From: Rhodoferax sp. AJA081-3
GTDB taxonomy: Bacteria; Pseudomonadota; Gammaproteobacteria; Burkholderiales; Burkholderiaceae_C
Direction: 5' to 3'
Length of the DNA: 64,000 nucleotides
Assembly: GCF_017798165.1 (NCBI RefSeq)
Contig: NZ_CP059068.1
Span: 2,604,001-2,668,000 of the forward strand
The notes below the pieces were generated by a model, which was not told the origin of the DNA, searched no databases, and was given only the letters and a program-made list of their open reading frames with translations. The position numbers and the translations under genes were made by a program. Positions 10,543-18,421 of the stretch are shown one piece after another (position 1 is the stretch's first letter; every line of letters begins with the position of its first letter).

Positions 10543-11082
10543 ATGGTCAAGAAACTGCCAAAAGTCGATATATCCAAACTCACCCATACCCAGTTCAGCG
10601 AATCGGTCAAGGACTCTGCGCAGCAAATCTGGCAGGCGGGATTGGGGGCTTTCACCCGTGCGCAGGCAGAGGGCTCCAAGGCCTTTGAATCCCTGGTGAA
10701 GGAAGGCGTCAGCATCCAGCGCAAGACCCAAAGTGCGGCGGAAGACAAGATTTCGGAAGCCACCAGCAAGATGTCGACCATCGCCACTGACATCAGCTCC
10801 AAGGCATCGGGCCAGTGGGACAAGCTGGAAAACATCTTCGAGGAGCGGGTGGCCAAGGCCCTGAACAAGCTGGGTGTGCCCTCGGCCAAAGACATCAATG
10901 CGCTGATCGCCCGCATCGACGAGTTGAACAAGGCCGTGCAGAAACTGTCGGCCAAGTCCCCTGCCGCCAAATCCGCAACACAACCCGCAGCCAGCAAGGC
11001 CACGCCCGCCACCCCGGCCAAAAAGGCGAAAGCCCCTGCCAAGAAAACCAAACCGGCGGCAGCTGCCAACAAACAGGCTTGA
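10543..11082 (+). CDS. Phasin family protein (PhaF/PhaI type, PHA granule-associated)
   Basis: 179 residues. The N-terminal 120 residues form an amphipathic, coiled-coil-prone helix typical of polyhydroxyalkanoate granule-associated phasins (QQIWQAGLGAFTRAQAEG, then SISIQRK-like helix). The last 45 residues are an Ala/Lys/Pro tail (TPAKKAKAPAKKTKPAAAAN), the histone-H1-like DNA-binding tail of PhaF that ties granules to the nucleoid. TGGAGCATCCC stands just before the ATG. A terminator follows the stop. It opens a locus with other PHA genes. Confidence 0.9.
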   Translation: MVKKLPKVDISKLTHTQFSESVKDSAQQIWQAGLGAFTRAQAEGSKAFESLVKEGVSIQRKTQSAAEDKISEATSKMSTIATDISSKASGQWDKLENIFEERVAKALNKLGVPSAKDINALIARIDELNKAVQKLSAKSPAAKSATQPAASKATPATPAKKAKAPAKKTKPAAAANKQA

Positions 11083-11110
11083 TCCTTGACCTGCCGCTAC
11101 CCTGACAAGG

Positions 11111-11132
11111 GGGCGCGCAAGCGCCCTTTTTT
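11111..11132 (+). terminator. Rho-independent terminator of the phasin gene
   Basis: Six-base stem gggcgc/gcgccc with a GCAA tetraloop, followed directly by six T residues, 28 bases after the phasin stop codon. Confidence 0.92.
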
Positions 11133-11195
11133 ACGCATTCGTACGTGCTGCGACGCAGCAAAAAGCAGAGCTCCTGCCCCCTACACTTTCCACCT

Positions 11196-12443
11196 ATGAA
11201 CGCAACTCCCCAAACGCCTCCCAAAATAGCATTGGCACTGGCCGGCGGTGGCCCTTTGGGTGCGATCTACGAAGTAGGTGCCATGTGTGCCCTGGAAGAA
11301 TCGCTCAACGGGCTGGACTTCACCAAACTGGACCACTACGTCGGCGTATCGGCCGGCGGCTTCATCGTGGCGGCGCTCGCCAATGGCATGTCACCGCGTG
11401 AATTGTGTGCCTCGTTCATCGAAAATGACAGCGAACCCTCTGAGACCTTTGACCCGTCCTGGTTGCTCAAACCCGCTTATGGCGAGTTTTTGCGCCGCAG
11501 CATCATGCTGCCTGGATTGGTGTTGTCCGCCTTGTGGCAGTTCACGATAGGCCGCAAATCCCTGTTGACCGCGTTGGAGCGCCTGGGCCCCAGTCTGCCC
11601 ACTGGTGTGTTCTCCAACCAGGCGGTGGACACGCAGCTGGCGCGCCTGTTCAGCCGCGAAGGCCGCACCAACGACTTCCGCAAACTCAAGACCAAACTCA
11701 CCCTGGTTGCCACCAACCTGGACAGTGGTGAGGCCGCGCCCTTTGGCCGCCCGGGCTGGGACCATGTACCCATCTCGCAGGCGGTTCAGGCCAGCTCGGC
11801 ACTGCCCGGCCTCTTCCCGCCAGTAGAGATCGACGACAAATATTACGTGGACGGCGCGCTGAAGAAGACCATGCACGCCTCGGTGGCGCTGGAAGACGGT
11901 GTGGACCTGCTGATCTGCCTGAACCCACTGGTGCCCTTCAACGCAACCGCACCCCAGGTGGCCAAGGTCATGCAGCGCGGCATTCCCGCGCACAAGCGCG
12001 AGATCCCCCGCATCGTGGACGGCGGCCTGCCCTCGGTGCTGAGCCAGACCTTCCGATCCATGATCCACTCCCGCATGGAACTGGGCATGAAGCATTACAA
12101 CCGCGCCTACCCGGACACCGACATCATCCTGATCGAGCCCGACCACCGCGACCCCGAGTTGTACCTGGCCAATACCTTCAGTTATGCGCAGCGGCGCCAA
12201 CTGGCCGAACACGCCTACCAGCAGACCCGCCAGATGCTGCGCTCGCGCAAGACCGGCCTGTCAGCCAAGCTGGCGCGCCACGGCATCAGCCTGAACCACG
12301 AGGTGCTGGACGACCCCAAACGCCACCTGTCGGCACCGCCCAAGGCACCCACCCGCATCGGCCGCGCCATTGCCACGTTGCAGGAGGTCATGGACGACCT
12401 GGGCGACACCGTAGCCACCGCCGCACGCCGCGCCGCCCACTGA
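11196..12443 (+). CDS. Patatin-like phospholipase
   Basis: About 415 residues. The patatin oxyanion-hole motif (ALAGGGPLGAIYE), the nucleophile elbow GVSAG and the DGA motif that supplies the catalytic Asp (YVDGALKK) are all present, giving a Ser-Asp dyad hydrolase. ATG at 11196 was chosen over an upstream GTG at 11145, which lies too near the phasin terminator. It ends 10 bases before a TetR gene, suggesting co-transcription. Patatins hydrolyse lipid acyl esters; since the gene lies between a phasin and other PHA genes, activity on granule-associated lipid or polymer is possible but unproven. Confidence 0.88.
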   Translation: MNATPQTPPKIALALAGGGPLGAIYEVGAMCALEESLNGLDFTKLDHYVGVSAGGFIVAALANGMSPRELCASFIENDSEPSETFDPSWLLKPAYGEFLRRSIMLPGLVLSALWQFTIGRKSLLTALERLGPSLPTGVFSNQAVDTQLARLFSREGRTNDFRKLKTKLTLVATNLDSGEAAPFGRPGWDHVPISQAVQASSALPGLFPPVEIDDKYYVDGALKKTMHASVALEDGVDLLICLNPLVPFNATAPQVAKVMQRGIPAHKREIPRIVDGGLPSVLSQTFRSMIHSRMELGMKHYNRAYPDTDIILIEPDHRDPELYLANTFSYAQRRQLAEHAYQQTRQMLRSRKTGLSAKLARHGISLNHEVLDDPKRHLSAPPKAPTRIGRAIATLQEVMDDLGDTVATAARRAAH

Positions 12444-12453
12444 AGCCCCCACC

Positions 12454-13128
12454 ATGGTCAAGAAAGCCCCCCGCCGTACCGCAGAACGCATTCTTGAGGT
12501 CACGCTGGAGCTGTTCAACCGCTTTGGCGAGCCCAATGTCTCCACCACGCTGATCTCGGCCGAGCTGGGCATCAGCCCGGGCAACCTGTATTACCACTAC
12601 CCGGCCAAAGACGAGCTGATCAACTCGCTGTTTGACCGCTACGAAAAAGCACTCAACGAGTTGCTCAACGCCAGCGACAGCGTGCGTGATGTGGAAGACG
12701 CCTGGTTCTTCATGCACACGCTGTTCGAGCTGATCTGGCAATACCGCTTTTTGTACCGCGACCTGAACGACCTGCTGAGCAAGAACCGCCGGTTGGAGAC
12801 CCACTTCCAGTGGGTACTGAAGAACAAGACCCGCTCGGTCAAGACCATGCTGGACAGCATGAACCGCTCCGGTGCCATGCACATCGACTCCCGCGAGATG
12901 GAGCCGACCGCCACCAGCATGGTCGTAGTACTGACCTACTGGCTGAGCTTTGAATACGTCAAGGACCCGCGCAACGCCCTGGAGCCCGCCAGCGCCCAGG
13001 CCGCCCTGCTGCGCGGTGCCCACCATGTGCTGAACCTGCTGATCCCCTACTTGGAAGCCAGCCAACGCACCCACCTGCTGAAACTGGTGGACGCCTACAC
13101 CTCACCGGCTGGCGCCCAACCACCCTAG
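12454..13128 (+). CDS. TetR/AcrR family transcriptional regulator
   Basis: 224 residues. The N-terminal 60 residues form a TetR-type helix-turn-helix (ILEVTLELFNRFG, then TLISAELGISPGNLYYHY with the NLYYHY recognition helix). The C-terminal part is a ligand-binding domain without recognisable specificity. The gene follows the patatin gene by 10 bases and precedes a TPR-protein gene by 40, so it may control this lipid/PHA-related unit. No operator was identified. Confidence 0.92.
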   Translation: MVKKAPRRTAERILEVTLELFNRFGEPNVSTTLISAELGISPGNLYYHYPAKDELINSLFDRYEKALNELLNASDSVRDVEDAWFFMHTLFELIWQYRFLYRDLNDLLSKNRRLETHFQWVLKNKTRSVKTMLDSMNRSGAMHIDSREMEPTATSMVVVLTYWLSFEYVKDPRNALEPASAQAALLRGAHHVLNLLIPYLEASQRTHLLKLVDAYTSPAGAQPP

Positions 13129-13168
13129 AACAATAAAACAGAGCCACACCCAGAGGAGACACCGCATC

Positions 13169-13942
13169 ATGGCCCCATGGACCGCCTTCAGCCACAGTGG
13201 CGATTACCCATTTGATGCATCCCGCGTCAGGAAGGAGTGGCGCCGTTTACACGCCGGGGATCTGGAGCCTTTGCCCGAAGACGAGGCCCTGCTTGCCGCT
13301 TGGGCGCTGTACCACGCGGGCGAATTCGAAAGAGCCACGGAAGCCGGTTTGCAAGCCGGGCCAGCGGGCACCAATGTTGCCAACAAGGCCACCAGCGTCT
13401 ACGCCCACTACCTGGAGCCCCGGGAGAAAAATCGCCAGCGCCTGTTTCTGCAGGTCGCCGAGCGCGCCGCCGCGCTGGCCGCCGCAGAGCCGGACAATGC
13501 CAACGCCTTTTACTGGCAGGCCTATGCCCTGGGGCGCTACAGCCAGGGCATCAGCGTGGCCAAGGCCCTGGCCCAGGGTGTGGGTGGCAAGATCAAGTCG
13601 GCGTTGGAGTCCGCCATCCGCCTCCAGCCCCGCCATGCCGACGCCCACGTGGCGCTCGCCGCCTTCCATGCCGAGGTCATTGACAAGGTGGGCCCGCTGA
13701 TTGCCAACATGACCTATGGCGCAAAAAAGGAAACCAGCCTCAACCTGTTTGCGCAGGCGCTGAGCCTGAACCCCCATTCCGCCATCGCCAAGATTGAATA
13801 TGCCAATGCCCTGGTGATTCTGGAAGGCGACAAACGCATGGCCGAGGCCACTCAGTACTACGAAGAAGCCGCTGCCAGCTCTGCGAAAGATGCCGCTGAA
13901 CATCTGGATGTGGAAATGGCGCAAACCGAACTGGCTAGTTAG
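13169..13942 (+). CDS. Tetratricopeptide-like repeat protein of unknown function
   Basis: 257 residues without a signal peptide. The sequence is helical and Ala-rich with several helix-pair units that look like degenerate TPRs (for example AAWALYHAGEFERATEAG and the pattern around residues 150-245), so a protein-binding scaffold is plausible. Good ribosome-binding site (agaggagac) 9 bases before the ATG. It lies in the same orientation as the patatin and TetR genes. No catalytic motif was recognised. Confidence 0.75.
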   Translation: MAPWTAFSHSGDYPFDASRVRKEWRRLHAGDLEPLPEDEALLAAWALYHAGEFERATEAGLQAGPAGTNVANKATSVYAHYLEPREKNRQRLFLQVAERAAALAAAEPDNANAFYWQAYALGRYSQGISVAKALAQGVGGKIKSALESAIRLQPRHADAHVALAAFHAEVIDKVGPLIANMTYGAKKETSLNLFAQALSLNPHSAIAKIEYANALVILEGDKRMAEATQYYEEAAASSAKDAAEHLDVEMAQTELAS

Positions 13943-14009
13943 TGCCTCCACGCTCTATCACTGCTGTAATATTCTTCCGTTCACACCAACCTATTCATAG
14001 GAGCATCCC

Positions 14010-14264
14010 ATGGCCGATCTGAAAAAACAATTCGAAGCCGCCGTCGCCAATTCCAAGAATCTGAGCGAGCGCCCTGACAACACCACGATGCTGAAAATCT
14101 ACGCGCTGTACAAGCAGGCCAGCGTCGGCGACAACACCGAGAAGAAACCCGGCTTCACCGACCTGGTGGGCCGCGCCAAGTGGGACGCATGGAACGGCGT
14201 CAAGGGTGTCAGCACCAAGGAAGCCATGCAACAGTATGTGGACCTGATCGAGTCTTTGAGCTAA
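14010..14264 (+). CDS. Acyl-CoA-binding protein
   Basis: 84 residues, the normal size of a single-domain ACBP. The family signature is clear: YALYKQASVGDN followed by KWDAWNGVKGVS, with the Lys and Tyr/Trp residues that hold the CoA 3'-phosphate and acyl chain. It binds long-chain acyl-CoA esters in the cytoplasm. The ATG is preceded by AGGAGCATCCC. Its place in the PHA/lipid locus fits a role in buffering acyl-CoA. A terminator follows. Confidence 0.93.
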   Translation: MADLKKQFEAAVANSKNLSERPDNTTMLKIYALYKQASVGDNTEKKPGFTDLVGRAKWDAWNGVKGVSTKEAMQQYVDLIESLS

Positions 14265-14265
14265 A

Positions 14266-14306
14266 TGGGGCTCTAGCCCCCGAGAATGCTGCCTAGGCAG
14301 CTATCA
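14266..14306 (+). repeat. Interspersed intergenic repeat, copy 2
   Basis: Plus-orientation copy immediately after the ACBP stop codon: ggggctctagcccccgagaa, then gcagctatca. It abuts the following terminator. Confidence 0.7.
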
Positions 14307-14335
14307 AAAAAAGAGCGCCTTTGGGCGCTCTTTTT
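14307..14335. terminator. Bidirectional rho-independent terminator
   Basis: Stem gagcgcc/ggcgctc with a tttg loop, flanked by an A run on the left and a T run on the right. It can stop both the ACBP gene from the left and the PHA-system gene from the right. Confidence 0.92.
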
Positions 14336-14377
14336 GGTTGGGTAGAAGGTGAATGCCTGGGGGCTGGCGGGCGGGCG

Positions 14378-14707
14378 CTAAGACTTCTTCGCGACCTTGG
14401 GCTTTTTGGCCGCCGCCTTGGGGGCCAGCAAATCGTCCAGGTTTTTGACAATCTCCGCCTCGATCTTGCCCTTGAAGGCACCCAGCAAAAAACCCAGCTT
14501 GGCGTCCAGATCAAAATGGTCCCCGGTCACCACCAACGTGCCATTGACGCCGGAACGGGTGAAGCTGACGCGGTCTTCCTGGGCGCCCTCGGCATACGTA
14601 CATTGCATGCCAAATTCGCTCTCCACTTCCTCGGCCCAGGTGCGCGCGATCTTGCGCGCGGCCGCTAGGCTCAGGGAATGTTCGCGTCGGATATGAAGGT
14701 TTGCCAA
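14378..14707 (-). CDS. Polyhydroxyalkanoic acid system family protein
   Basis: 109 residues. It resembles the small PHA_gran_rgn family: N-terminal IRREHSLSLAAARKIARTWAE, a central beta-rich part (GVNGTLVVTGDHFDLDAKLG) and a Lys/Ala-rich C-terminus. These proteins occur next to phasins and PHA genes and are thought to act in granule formation or regulation; their exact role is not settled. No ATG precedes the conserved region; the start is TTG at 14707 with AGGAG 8 bases before it. Confidence 0.85.
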   Translation of the reverse strand: MANLHIRREHSLSLAAARKIARTWAEEVESEFGMQCTYAEGAQEDRVSFTRSGVNGTLVVTGDHFDLDAKLGFLLGAFKGKIEAEIVKNLDDLLAPKAAAKKPKVAKKS

Positions 14708-14738
14708 GGCCGTGCTCCTAAATCAGGTTCATACTCAG

Positions 14739-15077
14739 ATGACCATGCTATACAAATTCAAATCCAAAGTCACCGGTGATCTCATCATGCTGGAGCCCAA
14801 TGGGCGCAAGGTACTGCAGTTGATTGGCAAAGGGGACGCGGCGTCCCTAGCCAAAGGCATCCTGTTGCCGCCCGAGATGCCCGCCGCCGTCGCCGCGCTG
14901 GAGCAAGCCATTGTCGACGACGAGGCCGCACAGCAGAAGCGCCAGGAAGAGGCACAGGCTGCCGGTGAAAAGATCCCCCCCAGCGAGAGCGTGACGCTGC
15001 GCCAGCGGGCCGTGCCCTTCATCGACATGCTCAAACGCTGCCACCAGGCCGACAAGGAAATCGTCTGGGGCGTCTGA
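14739..15077 (+). CDS. DUF1840 domain-containing protein
   Basis: About 112 residues. The whole length matches the DUF1840 pattern common in beta-proteobacteria: MLYKFKSKVTGDLIMLEPNG at the start, LPPEMPAAVAALE in the middle and RAVPFIDMLKRCHQADKEIVWGV at the end. The function is unknown. Two candidate ATGs stand 6 bases apart (14739 and 14745). It is divergent from the PHA-system gene across 31 bases and converges on the Bug gene. Confidence 0.88.
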   Translation: MTMLYKFKSKVTGDLIMLEPNGRKVLQLIGKGDAASLAKGILLPPEMPAAVAALEQAIVDDEAAQQKRQEEAQAAGEKIPPSESVTLRQRAVPFIDMLKRCHQADKEIVWGV

Positions 15078-15081
15078 ATGC

Positions 15082-16053
15082 TTAGTCCGCGTAAACGCCG
15101 GCGGCCTTCAGCACGGGGCTCCACTTGGCGATTTCAGCGGCGACAAACTTCTTGTGCTCGGCCGGCTCCATCCGTTTATCGGTCACCACCACGGCGCCCA
15201 GGCCTTCCTGCTTCTTGATGAAGTCGGGGTCTTTGAGCGCCACTTTCAGGGCCGCGTTGATCTTGGTGATCACATCTGCGGGGGTGGCCTTGGGCGCGTA
15301 CAGGCCGTGCCAGATCGTCACTTCAAACCCCTTCAGACCCTGGTCCTGCAAGGTGGGCAGGTCTTTCAGCGCGGGTGTGCTGAGTTGCTTGGCCGTTGTC
15401 ACGGCATAAGCCTGAACCTTCTTGGCTTCGATCTGGGTGGACGTGTTGGTCGTCTGGTCACACATGAAATCGATCTGTCCGCCGATCAGGTCGGTCATGG
15501 CTGGTGCCGTGCCTTTGTAGGGCACGGTGGTCATGTCCACCGCCAGCGCGTTCTGGAACATCAGGCCACACAGGTGAGAGGCCGAGCCCACACCGGCATT
15601 GCCCAGGTTGATCTTGCCCTTGTTCTGGCCGATCCAGGTGGCCAGCTCTTTGTAGTTTTTGGCCGGCAGGTTGGGTCGGCCAATCAGGGTCATGGGCACG
15701 TCGTTGACCATGCCCACGTATTCAAAATCGGTTTCCACCTTGAACGGGATGTTTCGCACCAGGGTGGGCATGGTGGCCATGCCGATGTGGTGCAGCAGCA
15801 GGGTGTAGCCGTCCGGTGCGGCCTTGGCCACCTTGTTGGCACCAATGGAGCCGCCAGCACCGGCCGCGTTGTCGACCAGCACCGTGGCGCCGCCCAACGG
15901 TTTGCGCAGGGCCTCCGCCAGGTCGCGGGCTACACGGTCGGTGGGGCCGCCCGCGGTGAACGGAACCACGATGGTGATGGGTTTGGACGGAAAGGTGTCC
16001 GCGTAGGCAAACACCGCAGTCGCCGCCAACGTAAAGGCAAATATCTTCTTCAT
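15082..16053 (-). CDS. Tripartite tricarboxylate transporter (Bug/TctC) substrate-binding protein
   Basis: 323 residues. A cleavable signal peptide ending near FAYA is followed by the Bug/TctC fold: FPSKPITIVVPFTAGGPTD, then the VDNAAGAGGSIGANKVAKA block and GKINLGNAGVGSASHL. These periplasmic proteins bind carboxylates or related small acids; most in Burkholderiales are orphans without TctAB, as here. GGAG lies well placed before the ATG. It is the last gene of a minus-strand run with Liv-type transporter genes, but a 125-base gap precedes it and it may have its own promoter. Confidence 0.92.
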   Translation of the reverse strand: MKKIFAFTLAATAVFAYADTFPSKPITIVVPFTAGGPTDRVARDLAEALRKPLGGATVLVDNAAGAGGSIGANKVAKAAPDGYTLLLHHIGMATMPTLVRNIPFKVETDFEYVGMVNDVPMTLIGRPNLPAKNYKELATWIGQNKGKINLGNAGVGSASHLCGLMFQNALAVDMTTVPYKGTAPAMTDLIGGQIDFMCDQTTNTSTQIEAKKVQAYAVTTAKQLSTPALKDLPTLQDQGLKGFEVTIWHGLYAPKATPADVITKINAALKVALKDPDFIKKQEGLGAVVVTDKRMEPAEHKKFVAAEIAKWSPVLKAAGVYAD

Positions 16054-16178
16054 GGTTTTTCTCCTCGGGTTGAATGGGTACAGCCTACCCGCAGCCTAGC
16101 CGATTGCCATGCTGGAAACTACTTAGTCCGTCGCAGCTACCCCATGAAACACGGGGCTATTGCAAGCCAATTGTTTAG

Positions 16179-17435
16179 CTACTGGTAGCTACGTGCGTCT
16201 TCAATCACCTTGCCATCGTTGGGCAGGCTGCCGGGCGGCAAAATTTCCACCTGGCCACGCAGTTTGGTGACATCGCGTATGGCTTCTTCAATGCGTGCGG
16301 CCAGCCCCTCGGCGGCGACGGCTTCTACGCGCAGGGTCATGGCGTCGTTGGCCATATCGCCGCTGACCACCAGGCGGGCGCGCGTCACTTCGGCAAACCG
16401 TTTGGCAATCTCGTCCACCTGTTTGGGGTGCACAAACATGCCGCGCACCTTGGTCGTCTGGTCGGCACGGCCCATCCAGCCTTTGATGCGGGTATTGGTG
16501 CGGCCGCTGGGGCAGTGGCCGGGCAACACGGCAGACAGGTCACCCGTGCCAAAACGGATCAGCGGGTAGTCGGGGTTCAGGGTGGTGACCACCAGTTCAC
16601 CCACCTCGCCTTCAGCCACCGGGTCGCCGGTGCCGGGGCGCACGATCTCCACAATCACACCCTCGTCCAATACCAGCCCCTCGCGGGCCGGGGTTTCATA
16701 CGCGATCAGGCCCAGGTCGGCTGTGGCGTAACACTGGTAGCCGTCGATGCCGTGCGCCAGAAACCAGTCGCGCAGGCTGGGCACAAAGGCCTCGCCGCCA
16801 AACATGGCCTTTTTCAGGCTGGGCAAGGCCACACCCATCGCAGCTGCTTTCTCCACAATGATTTTCAGGAAGCTGGGTGTGCCGATGTAGCCCGCGGGCT
16901 GCAGGTCACGCATGGCATACACCTGTTGCTCGGTCTGCCCCGTGCCCCCTGGAAAGACCGTGCAGCCCAGGGCGTGTGCGCCGGTTTCCATCATGGAGCC
17001 GGCGGGCACAAAGTGGTAGCTGAAACTGTTGTGTATCAATTCACCGGGCCGAAAACCCGCGGCGTAGATCGCCCGCGCCATGCGCCAGTAGTCGCGGCGC
17101 GTGCCTTCGGGCTCATAGATCGGGCCAGGGCTGGCGTAGACCCGTGGCATGGCAGCACCGTAGCCTATGGTGCTGAAACCGCCGAACACATTGCCATTTG
17201 CCCCCACCTCGCGCGAAGCCTGTTGCAGGGCCTGCAACTCGTGTTTGCGCGTCACCGGCAACTGGGCCAGGGCCGCACGGCTGGTGATGCGGGCCGCATC
17301 CACGCCGCCCAGAATCTGCGCAAAGGCGGGGCTGCGGCTTTGTGCGTGGGCCACTTGCCCAGGCAGCGCCGCCAGCAGCGCGGCTTCACGCTCGGCGGGC
17401 GCGCGGGTTTCGAGCGCGTCATACACAGAAGTCAT
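16179..17435 (-). CDS. Phenylacetate-CoA ligase-like AMP-binding enzyme
   Basis: 418 residues, the size of the PaaK branch of adenylate-forming enzymes. Recognisable segments include PVTRKHELQALQQ, YQCYATADLGLIAYE (the core before the acyl-binding site) and GWMGRADQTTKVRGMFVHP, which is the A8 hinge region of PaaK-type ligases. It would convert an aryl or other acid to its CoA thioester using ATP. It lies downstream of livF in a cluster with a second acyl-CoA ligase and a complete Liv-type transporter, so uptake and activation of an organic acid seems likely. The substrate is not known. Confidence 0.85.
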   Translation of the reverse strand: MTSVYDALETRAPAEREAALLAALPGQVAHAQSRSPAFAQILGGVDAARITSRAALAQLPVTRKHELQALQQASREVGANGNVFGGFSTIGYGAAMPRVYASPGPIYEPEGTRRDYWRMARAIYAAGFRPGELIHNSFSYHFVPAGSMMETGAHALGCTVFPGGTGQTEQQVYAMRDLQPAGYIGTPSFLKIIVEKAAAMGVALPSLKKAMFGGEAFVPSLRDWFLAHGIDGYQCYATADLGLIAYETPAREGLVLDEGVIVEIVRPGTGDPVAEGEVGELVVTTLNPDYPLIRFGTGDLSAVLPGHCPSGRTNTRIKGWMGRADQTTKVRGMFVHPKQVDEIAKRFAEVTRARLVVSGDMANDAMTLRVEAVAAEGLAARIEEAIRDVTKLRGQVEILPPGSLPNDGKVIEDARSYQ

Positions 17436-17460
17436 GCAGGTCTCCCTTGGGCCATTGGTT

Positions 17461-17512
17461 TGCTATAAATACAGTAGCTATACGTTCTTATTTCACGGGG
17501 GCTAGAGCACCA
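17461..17512 (-). repeat. Interspersed intergenic repeat, copy 3
   Basis: Minus-orientation copy between the livF-like and paaK-like genes: acagtagctatacg, then tttcacgggggctagagc. It sits inside an apparent operon. Confidence 0.65.
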
Positions 17513-17527
17513 AAAGGGCTTAAACCT

Positions 17528-18340
17528 TTAGGCCAGCCAGCGTTTGCGGCGTTTGTAACTCTTCACATCCTTGAAGCTCTTGCGCTCGCCGCCGCCCATG
17601 CCCAGGTAGAACTCCTTGACGTCTTCGTTGGTGCGCAGGTAGTCGGCCGCGCCGTCCATGACCACACGGCCGGATTCCATGATGTAGCCGTAGTCGGAGT
17701 ACTTCAGCGCCATATTGGTGTTCTGCTCGGCCAGCAAAAAGGTGACCTTTTCCTTGGTGTTGAGGTCTTTGACGATCTCGAACACCTCTTCCACAATCTG
17801 CGGCGCCAGGCCCATGGAAGGCTCGTCCAGCAGCACCATGCTGGGGTTAGCCATGATGGCGCGGCCGATGGCGCACATCTGCTGTTCACCGCCCGAGGTG
17901 TAGGCGGCCTGGCTGGTGCGCCGGGTCTTGAGGCGGGGGAAGTAGGCATAGACCTTTTCCAGATTCGCCGCCACCTCGGCCTTGCTTTTGCGCGTGTAGC
18001 CGCCGGTCAGCAGGTTCTCTTCAATCGTCAGGTGGGCGAAGCAATGGCGGCCTTCCATGACCTGCACCACGCCGCGCTGCACCAGGTCGGCCGGGCTCAG
18101 GTTCTCGATGCGTTCACCGCGCAGCTCGATGCTGCCCTTGGTCACCGCGCCGCGCTCCCCCGCCAGCAGGTTGGACACGGCCCGCAGCGTGGTCGTTTTG
18201 CCCGCACCATTGCCGCCCAGGATGGCCACAATGCCGCCTTCGGGCACCTGCAGCGACACGCCTTTGAGGACAAGAATGACGTGGTTGTAGATGACCTCGA
18301 TGCCATTCACGTTCAGAACAATATTCTTTGCATCACTCAT
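17528..18340 (-). CDS. livF: Branched-chain amino acid-type ABC transporter ATP-binding protein LivF
   Basis: About 270 residues. ABC ATPase with Walker A GGNGAGKTTTLRAVS, signature YTSGGEQQMCAIGRAI and Walker B MVLLDEPSMGLAP, the LivF subtype. ATG at 18340 is chosen over one 6 codons upstream because MSDAKNIVLNVNGIEV is the natural N-terminus. It carries a C-terminal extension of about 25 residues rich in Lys/Arg. Part of the minus-strand fadD-like-livGHMKF-paaK-like cluster; the order with livK between livM and livF is as seen here. Confidence 0.92.
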   Translation of the reverse strand: MSDAKNIVLNVNGIEVIYNHVILVLKGVSLQVPEGGIVAILGGNGAGKTTTLRAVSNLLAGERGAVTKGSIELRGERIENLSPADLVQRGVVQVMEGRHCFAHLTIEENLLTGGYTRKSKAEVAANLEKVYAYFPRLKTRRTSQAAYTSGGEQQMCAIGRAIMANPSMVLLDEPSMGLAPQIVEEVFEIVKDLNTKEKVTFLLAEQNTNMALKYSDYGYIMESGRVVMDGAADYLRTNEDVKEFYLGMGGGERKSFKDVKSYKRRKRWLA

Positions 18341-18421
18341 GGTGGTAGTTCCAATCAAACCAAATGAAAGACCCGCTGGGCGAGCCTTTGATTTGGCGGC
18401 CCCGGAGGGCCACCGTTGTGA

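Noticed and set aside
16130..16200. Possible eleventh copy of the intergenic repeat
   Set aside because: It has acggggct and tagctactggtagct but in the wrong order and spacing, so it was not counted.
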